A DNA stretch of 64,000 nt. Source: Martinezella calliandrae (GTDB lineage Bacteria; Pseudomonadota; Alphaproteobacteria; Rhizobiales; Rhizobiaceae). The notes under the pieces are model-generated. The model made no database searches. It was given only the letters and a program-made list of their open reading frames with translations, and was not told where the DNA came from. The translations under genes were made by a program, and so were the position numbers. Shown one piece after another: positions 59,326 to 64,000 of the stretch; position 1 is the stretch's first letter; each line of letters begins with the position of its first letter. The stretch spans positions 1 to 64,000 of the forward strand of contig NZ_JARFYN010000032.1 of NCBI RefSeq assembly GCF_030272695.1, in the 5' to 3' direction.

Positions 59326-59575
59326 TGTTCTGACAATTGCCTCGGCGTCTCGGGCGTTTTGCGCCGGAAAGGCGCAGCCATATAGGGATTTTTCGGCGGC
59401 GGAAAGCGCCTCGGGAACAGGCGCTAAGAACCCGGACCTTCCGGCAGCTTAAAGCGCGCGGAAAGCCGGGCCAATAATTCGTATCGATGGGCTCAGCCGA
59501 AATTGGGTCATGGTTGGCGGTTCATAGGCGCTTTTTGCGCGGAAAGGAAGAGGGATCAGCCGCTGCTAGCCACAG

Positions 59576-59603
59576 AAAAGCCGCGGACGTTTCCGTCCGC
59601 GGC
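59576..59603 (-). terminator. Terminator of the symporter operon
   Basis: GCCGCGGACG-TTTC-CGTCCGCGGC (59580-59589 and 59594-59603) is a perfect 10-bp stem with four A residues at the left. On the minus strand it is followed by TTTT and lies 18 bases after the symporter stop. The 296 bases between ileS and the symporter hold no other feature. Confidence 0.88.
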
Positions 59604-59621
59604 CAATCGGAGCCGGCTCAA

Positions 59622-61097
59622 TCAGGCCTGTGCCGGTGCCCGTGCCGGCGTGACGACGTTCACGATCACGGCGGCGACAATATTGGCGATCAGCGCCAGC
59701 AGGCCGATGTAGACCGTAAACGGTGCTCCTCCTAGGCTGATTGCCTGCAGCGGTTTTAGCCCATTGATCCATACGAGGTAGGTGCCACCAAAGAAACCGA
59801 CGAACCAGCCGACGAGCAGCGCGGGCCCACGGAACCAGTTGGAATAGAGGCCGAAGACCAGTGCCGGCAGCGTCTGCATGATCCAGATACCGCCCAGCAA
59901 TTGAAGATCAAGAGCAAACTGCGTCGGCAGGAACAGGATGACAAGCAACGCGCCGATCTTGACGATGAGCGACGTCACCTTGGCCACTTTGGCTTCGCCC
60001 GCTTCGCTGACTTGCGGATTGACATAGGCTCTCCAGAAATTGCGGGTGAAGAGATTGGCCGCGCCGATGCTCATCACCGCCGCAGGAACCAGGGCGCCGA
60101 TCGCGATCGCCGCGAAGGCGAAACCGGCGAACCAGCCCGAGAACAGTGTCTTGAACAGTGCCGGCACTACGTCATTGGGGCTGTCGAGTTTCAGGCCAGC
60201 CGCATGGCCCATGTAGCCGAGCAGTGCCAGCAGGCCAAGCAGTAGCGTATAGGCCGGCAGCAACGCAGCATTCTTGCGAATGGTCCTGCCGCTGTTGGAG
60301 GCGAAGATACCGGTCAAAGTATGCGGATACATGAAGGCTGCGAGCGCCGACCCTAGCGCCAGCGTCGCATAGGCGACGTATTGGTTGCGTGCCAGCAACA
60401 GACCTCCGGATCCCTTTGCCTGGAATGCGGCATCGGCCGAGGCGAACACATTGGCGTAGCCGCCCAGCTTCGCCGGGATCAGCGCGACGGCGGCAATTAC
60501 CACGATATAGATCATGATGTCCTTGACGAAGGCGATCAATGCCGGCGCCCGAAGTCCCGCCGAGTAGGTATAGAGCGCCAGGATGATGAAGGAGGCGGCA
60601 AGAGGGATTTCGCCGTGAAGTCCCAGGGCCTTGAAGACTGCCGTCATGCCTACAAGCTGCAGCGCGATGTAAGGCATGGTCGCGATTACGCCCGTGATCG
60701 CCACCGCCAATTCAAGCGCGCGCAAACCATATTGGCCGTGCACGACATCGCCCGCCGTGACGTAACCATTATCCTTTGCCCGCTTCCAGAGAACCGGCAT
60801 CACCATGAAGACGAAGGGATAGACGATGATCGTGTAAGGCAGAGCAAAGAAGCCATAGGCGCCGACCGTGTAGACCAGAGCAGGAACGGCAATTACGGTA
60901 TAGGCGGTGTAGAAGTCGCCACCGACGAGGAACCAGGTAATCCAGGTGCCGAAGCTGCGCCCGCCCAGGCCCCATTCGTCGATGCGAGCAAGGGTCTTCG
61001 GCCTGCGCCAGCGCGCGGCAACAAAACCCATGACGGTGACAAGCACGAAAAAGAAGATGAAGACGGCAAGCGCGGCCGTGTCGGTCTCAGTCGTCAT
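59622..61097 (-). CDS. Sodium:solute symporter family protein
   Basis: A 491-residue SSS-family transporter with about thirteen hydrophobic segments. The N-terminal part includes WGLGGRSFGTWITWFLVGGDFYTAYT and the LYTYSAGLRAPALIAFVKD region typical of the family. The start ATG (61097) lies inside the end of the DUF3311 gene (11-base overlap), so translation is coupled. Solute unknown; family members carry monocarboxylates, proline, pantothenate or sugars. A terminator follows. Confidence 0.93.
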   Translation of the reverse strand: MTTETDTAALAVFIFFFVLVTVMGFVAARWRRPKTLARIDEWGLGGRSFGTWITWFLVGGDFYTAYTVIAVPALVYTVGAYGFFALPYTIIVYPFVFMVMPVLWKRAKDNGYVTAGDVVHGQYGLRALELAVAITGVIATMPYIALQLVGMTAVFKALGLHGEIPLAASFIILALYTYSAGLRAPALIAFVKDIMIYIVVIAAVALIPAKLGGYANVFASADAAFQAKGSGGLLLARNQYVAYATLALGSALAAFMYPHTLTGIFASNSGRTIRKNAALLPAYTLLLGLLALLGYMGHAAGLKLDSPNDVVPALFKTLFSGWFAGFAFAAIAIGALVPAAVMSIGAANLFTRNFWRAYVNPQVSEAGEAKVAKVTSLIVKIGALLVILFLPTQFALDLQLLGGIWIMQTLPALVFGLYSNWFRGPALLVGWFVGFFGGTYLVWINGLKPLQAISLGGAPFTVYIGLLALIANIVAAVIVNVVTPARAPAQA

Positions 61098-61284
61098 GAC
61101 GCATGCTCCGGTAGGCGATCCAGGTCAGGAAAGCGGTGATCGGCACCCAGGCAAGCTGATACCAATAGAAGAAAGGAAAGCCCAGAAGGACCGGGTCATG
61201 GCTGTTGTAGAAGGGAACCCAGAGCAAGCCGATATAGGGAATGACGAGCAGCCAGCAAGCCGCCGTTCCAAAGCCTTTATCCAT
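61087..61284 (-). CDS. DUF3311 small membrane protein
   Basis: A 65-residue protein with two membrane segments (CWLLVIPYIGLLWVPF and YQLAWVPITAFLTWIAY). DUF3311 proteins are the usual small partner upstream of this type of sodium:solute symporter, with the PF.Y.YQL.W pattern seen here. ATG 61284 follows AAGGCG; the frame extends 16 codons upstream without support. Its stop overlaps the symporter start. It may act in assembly or as a subunit. Confidence 0.88.
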   Translation of the reverse strand: MDKGFGTAACWLLVIPYIGLLWVPFYNSHDPVLLGFPFFYWYQLAWVPITAFLTWIAYRSMRHDD

Positions 61285-61373
61285 TTCGTGCGCCTTTCGG
61301 AGATTGGGCGCGGCGAATCCGCACCTCATCACCTATAAGAACTAGCTCATCTGGTAGTCGGCTCAAGGCAAAA

Positions 61374-61406
61374 AAGATGCTGCAGTGCGGCACGTCCTCG
61401 CCGCAC
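61374..61406 (-). terminator. Terminator after ribF
   Basis: GTGCGGC (61385-61391) pairs with GCCGCAC (61400-61406) around an 8-base loop; six A residues lie a few bases to the left (61370s), giving T's on the minus strand about 9 bases past the stem. Moderate quality; the gap between stem and U tract is longer than usual. Confidence 0.5.
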
Positions 61407-61422
61407 AACTCCTTGAGCGATA

Positions 61423-62406
61423 TCAGGAAAAGGTGATGAACAGGTCGATGTCCCCAAGCGGCCGCACGCCTGCGAGCAGCGCCCTCGCCTCCTCCTCGTC
61501 CTTTCTGATCTGCGCCACCAAAGCGTCGAGGCCGTCAAACTTCAATTCGGGCCGGAGGTAGCCGAAAAAGGAGACAGAGCAGATCTGACCATAGAGGTCG
61601 CCGCTGAAGTCGAAAACGAAGGTTTCGAGCAGCGGCGCGCCATTATTTGTCACTGTCGGGCGCCGGCCGTAGCTGGCAACGGCATCGTGGATGACGCCAT
61701 CGGCGGTACGGAACCGCACGGCATAGATGCCGGCCTTCAGCTCGGTTTCCGGCGGCAGCTGCATGTTGGCGGTCGGGAAGCCAAGCGAGCGGCCGAGTTT
61801 TTCACCGCCGATCACTTCCGCCTCGACAGTGTAGCGATAGCCGAGCAGACCGGCAGCCTCCGCCACCTCGCCATCCACCAGCAGTTCCCGAATGCGGCTC
61901 GATGAGACGACTTCGGCATTCTCGTCGCGATAGGCATCGATCAAGGTTACGCCGAAACCATTCTTGCTGCCGGCATTCATCAAGAAAGCTGGACCACCCT
62001 GGCGGTCGTGCCCGAAATGGAAATCGAAGCCGGTGACGACTTCGGAAGCATGCAGCCAGTCGATCAGTATGGAGTGGACGAATTCGTCGGCGGAACGCTG
62101 CGAAAAGGCCCGATCGAAGGGATATTCGATAACGGAATTGAAGCCGATCGCTTCCAGGATACGCGCCTTCAACGGCGCCGGCGTCAGGCGGAAAACCGGG
62201 TGATCGGGCCTGAAGACGGTGCGCGGATGTGGTTCAAAGGTCAGGACCAGCGCCGGTGTACCGCGCTCCCGGGCGATCTCCAGCGCGCGATCGAGCACGG
62301 ATTGATGGCCGCGATGCACGCCGTCGAAATTACCGATGGCGATGACCCCGCCTTTCAGATTGTCCGGCAGCGGCTCGCGGGTCTCATTGCGATGGAAAAC
62401 GGTCAT
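61423..62406 (-). CDS. ribF: Bifunctional riboflavin kinase/FAD synthetase
   Basis: A 327-residue protein that makes FMN and FAD. The N-terminal adenylyltransferase (about 15-185) has GNFDGVHRGHQSVL and the flavin-binding region SSSRIRELLVDGEV; the C-terminal riboflavin kinase (about 190-310) has GRSLGFPTANM and the VASYGRRPTVTNNG and FDFSGDLYGQ motifs. Normal length. ATG 62406 is 15 bases after the stop of the HAD gene, so they are probably co-transcribed. Confidence 0.96.
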   Translation of the reverse strand: MTVFHRNETREPLPDNLKGGVIAIGNFDGVHRGHQSVLDRALEIARERGTPALVLTFEPHPRTVFRPDHPVFRLTPAPLKARILEAIGFNSVIEYPFDRAFSQRSADEFVHSILIDWLHASEVVTGFDFHFGHDRQGGPAFLMNAGSKNGFGVTLIDAYRDENAEVVSSSRIRELLVDGEVAEAAGLLGYRYTVEAEVIGGEKLGRSLGFPTANMQLPPETELKAGIYAVRFRTADGVIHDAVASYGRRPTVTNNGAPLLETFVFDFSGDLYGQICSVSFFGYLRPELKFDGLDALVAQIRKDEEEARALLAGVRPLGDIDLFITFS

Positions 62407-62421
62407 CGGCTACCTCTCTCC

Positions 62422-63270
62422 TCAGGCAAGGCGCGGCATCCACCACTTCGGCGACGCCCGTTCGCGCGCCAGAAAGGCGCCAAGCGCTGCCTCGTCGGTG
62501 CGACCGTCAACGACATATTCGCGGGCATGGATACCATGACTGATATAAAGAAGATCGAGGCCATAATCGAGCGCGCCACGCACATCAGTCGGCATGCCGT
62601 CCCCGATTGCGACAACGCGCGACAGCGGGAATTCGCCGTGCACGTCGCGGGCGGCGGCGATCGAGGCGTCATAGATCGGCTGATGCGGCTTGCCGGCAAT
62701 CCGCGTCTCGCCGCCGAGCCGATCGTAATAGGCGGCCATGGCGCCGGCGCAGGGGATCATGCGGTGGCCACGCTCGACGACGAGGTCGGGATTGGCGCAG
62801 ATCAGCGGCACTTTCCGGGCCGACCAGGCTGTCAGCATGTCGGAGTAATCATCGGGCGTTTCTGTTTCGTCATCGAAGAAGCCGGTGCATACGATGCTCT
62901 CGGCCTCTTCTGCCTCGACGCGCTCGACATCCAATCCCTCGATGATGGCGATGTCGCGTTCGGGACCGAGTAGGAACACTTTCTTCGGGCCTTCGGCGAT
63001 TAGACGGCGGGTGACGTCGCCAGAGGTGACGATGCTGTCATAGGCGCTGTCGGGAACCCCGATCTGGCACAATTGCTCGACCACTTTCGGTGCGATGCGG
63101 GGAGAATTGGTGATGAGGACGACAGTCAGTCCTTCGCCACGTGCGGCTTCCAGTGCGATCGACGCTTCCCTATAGGCGGAGACGCCGTTGTGCAGGACGC
63201 CCCAGACATCGCAGAGCGCGACATCATAATATCCGCCGATCTCGCGAAAGCTTTCGATACGCTTGCCCAT
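62422..63270 (-). CDS. TIGR01459-type HAD hydrolase
   Basis: A 282-residue HAD-IIA phosphatase of the NagD-like type. Motif I is ALCDVWGVLHNG (nucleophile Asp21), motif II VLITNSPR, motif III near PHQPIYDAS, and motif IV VVAIGDGMPTDVRGALDYG. A large C2 cap sits between motifs II and III. ATG 63270 follows GAGGATGGG; in-frame codons upstream to 63306 are not supported. Substrate unknown. It precedes ribF by 15 bases and may dephosphorylate a metabolite linked to flavin synthesis; this is a guess from context. Confidence 0.9.
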   Translation of the reverse strand: MGKRIESFREIGGYYDVALCDVWGVLHNGVSAYREASIALEAARGEGLTVVLITNSPRIAPKVVEQLCQIGVPDSAYDSIVTSGDVTRRLIAEGPKKVFLLGPERDIAIIEGLDVERVEAEEAESIVCTGFFDDETETPDDYSDMLTAWSARKVPLICANPDLVVERGHRMIPCAGAMAAYYDRLGGETRIAGKPHQPIYDASIAAARDVHGEFPLSRVVAIGDGMPTDVRGALDYGLDLLYISHGIHAREYVVDGRTDEAALGAFLARERASPKWWMPRLA

Positions 63271-63532
63271 CCCATCCTCGCATTCAAAAAAATCAGGGGG
63301 TGACATCGCAAACCGGCCCGCAAATTACAAGAGCGCGGCAAAAGGTTTTTGCGCTGCAAAAGGCCCCAAGCAACAGGCCGGCGCCGAACCGGGCGAACGG
63401 TAAAATCGAGGGCAAAATTGGTGCGGAGTTTCGGCAGCACTATGGTCGTTACTCATCTTAGCGACGCGATCGGCGCTGTTAATCATCCTCGAAACAAACC
63501 CGACATGCCGTAAAAATTTCACGATGCCGTTC

Positions 63533-63560
63533 TTGACTCGTTTGACGCCCAATCCTAAAT
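63533..63560 (+). promoter_or_regulatory. Probable groES promoter
   Basis: TTGACT (63533-63538), preceded by C to give CTTGAC, and CTAAAT (63555-63560) are 16 bases apart, upstream of the CIRCE element. The CTTGAC form fits both housekeeping and heat-shock (RpoH) promoters in alphaproteobacteria. The transcription start would fall at about the CIRCE element, as known for groE operons. Confidence 0.6.
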
Positions 63561-63569
63561 CACCGTCCG

Positions 63570-63596
63570 TTAGCACTCGCCAAGGCAGAGTGCTAA
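63570..63596. promoter_or_regulatory. CIRCE element, HrcA operator of groESL
   Basis: TTAGCACTC-N9-GAGTGCTAA is a perfect match to the CIRCE consensus. It is 58 bases before the groES start and just after the promoter, the classical position for HrcA repression. HrcA itself is not in the window. Confidence 0.97.
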
Positions 63597-63654
63597 CAAG
63601 CCCCATACGGATCCCCGCTGATCCGTGAATGTCATTTGATCGAGGGATTAGACA

Positions 63655-63951
63655 ATGGCAAGCACCAATTTCCGCCCCCTTCATGACCGTGTCGTCGTTC
63701 GTCGCGTCGAGTCGGAAGAAAAGACCAAGGGCGGCATCATCATTCCCGATACCGCCAAGGAAAAGCCGCAGGAAGGCGAAATCGTCGCCGTCGGCTCTGG
63801 CGCCCGCGATGAATCCGGCAAGGTCGTAGCACTCGACGTCAAGGTTGGCGATCGCGTTCTGTTCGGCAAGTGGTCCGGCACCGAAGTCAAGCTCAACGGC
63901 GAAGACCTTCTGATCATGAAGGAAGCCGACATCATGGGCATCATCGGCTAA
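63655..63951 (+). CDS. groES: Co-chaperonin GroES
   Basis: A 98-residue Hsp10 lid of the GroEL chamber. FRPLHDRVVVRRVESEEKTKGGI at the start (about 5-27) includes the mobile loop, and the ends DRVLFGKWSGTEVKL and DLLIMKEADIMGII are typical. ATG 63655 follows GAGGGATTAG. Expression is controlled by CIRCE/HrcA and probably RpoH. groEL should begin just past the window end, the first 49 bases of the spacer being visible. Rhizobia often have several groESL copies. Confidence 0.97.
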   Translation: MASTNFRPLHDRVVVRRVESEEKTKGGIIIPDTAKEKPQEGEIVAVGSGARDESGKVVALDVKVGDRVLFGKWSGTEVKLNGEDLLIMKEADIMGIIG

Positions 63952-64000
63952 TCCAGCCGGTTTCCCCTTTTCCGATAAAGCTGACGGGCCATAAACCCGG

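Noticed and set aside
56752..59385. An 877-codon plus-strand open frame
   Set aside because: Fully antisense to ileS, whose motifs HIGH and KMSKS are intact on the minus strand. No recognisable domain in the antisense product.

Overview
The window is a chromosomal segment of an alphaproteobacterium of the Rhizobiaceae, most like Rhizobium. This is inferred from the gene set and protein style, not from a search. The supporting points are the F0 operon standing apart from the F1 genes (atpI-atpB-atpE-b'-b), the order pmbA/inositol-phosphatase/DUF4170/waaA/HAD/lpxK, a CIRCE-controlled groES, DUF2007, DUF2093 and DUF4170 proteins, and short palindromic intergenic repeats of the kind scattered through rhizobial chromosomes. 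Coding density is high and the base composition is GC-rich throughout. I see no rRNA, tRNA, insertion sequence, integrase, prophage or CRISPR array.

Layout. 1-6.1 kb, minus strand: sppA, a small membrane protein, glyQ, lemA, aroA and a DUF2207 membrane protein cut off by the window edge. 6.5-8.9 kb: a secreted alpha/beta hydrolase behind a membrane-anchored AraC regulator. 9.2-12.5 kb: gltS, a micro-operon of three methionine-rich peptides on the minus strand, and the divergent Mn/Fe transporter mntH. 12.5-18.1 kb: a TrmN6-like methylase with a DUF2007 protein, divergent from a polyprenyl diphosphate synthase, followed by a TPR protein, ispE and moaB. 18.2-22.2 kb: a small secreted protein, a family 2 glycosyltransferase, a PA0069-type radical SAM protein, a palindrome-rich element, rnhB and a phosphotransferase. 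22.2-26.4 kb: the F0 ATP synthase operon and a cell wall hydrolase. 26.5-31 kb: kup with corA, and Mrp/ApbC. 31-33.7 kb: dispersed palindromic repeats, a LuxR solo and an IclR regulator. 33.7-37 kb: a galactose/galactonate catabolic operon. 37-41.3 kb: a PRC-barrel exported protein, a GGDEF-EAL protein and a kinase-less PAS-PAS-REC-REC protein. 41.6-49.8 kb: mutL, DUF2093, then the lipid A/Kdo cluster (lpxK, HAD, waaA, DUF4170, cysQ-like, pmbA). 49.9-55.6 kb: a KefB-type antiporter, patatin, rsmD, a pseudouridine synthase with a very long disordered tail, and tadA. 55.6-64 kb: a lipoprotein, ileS, a sodium:solute symporter with DUF3311, ribF, a HAD phosphatase and groES with its CIRCE element; groEL would follow just past the edge.

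How genes work together. The IclR-SDR-dgoK-dgoA-lactonase block encodes most of an oxidative galactose route but lacks the galactonate dehydratase. The waaA/lpxK block finishes the lipid A-Kdo core. rsmD, the RluB-like enzyme, TadA and the TrmN6-like methylase are RNA-modification enzymes. corA and kup form a Mg/K transport pair.

The most unusual locus is 10.5-11.2 kb: three overlapping ATGA-linked reading frames that together encode 35 methionines in 104 residues, closed by a strong terminator and divergent from the manganese transporter gene. I do not recognise this family. It is either a translationally coupled metal-related peptide operon or a single Met-rich gene broken by two one-base deletions.
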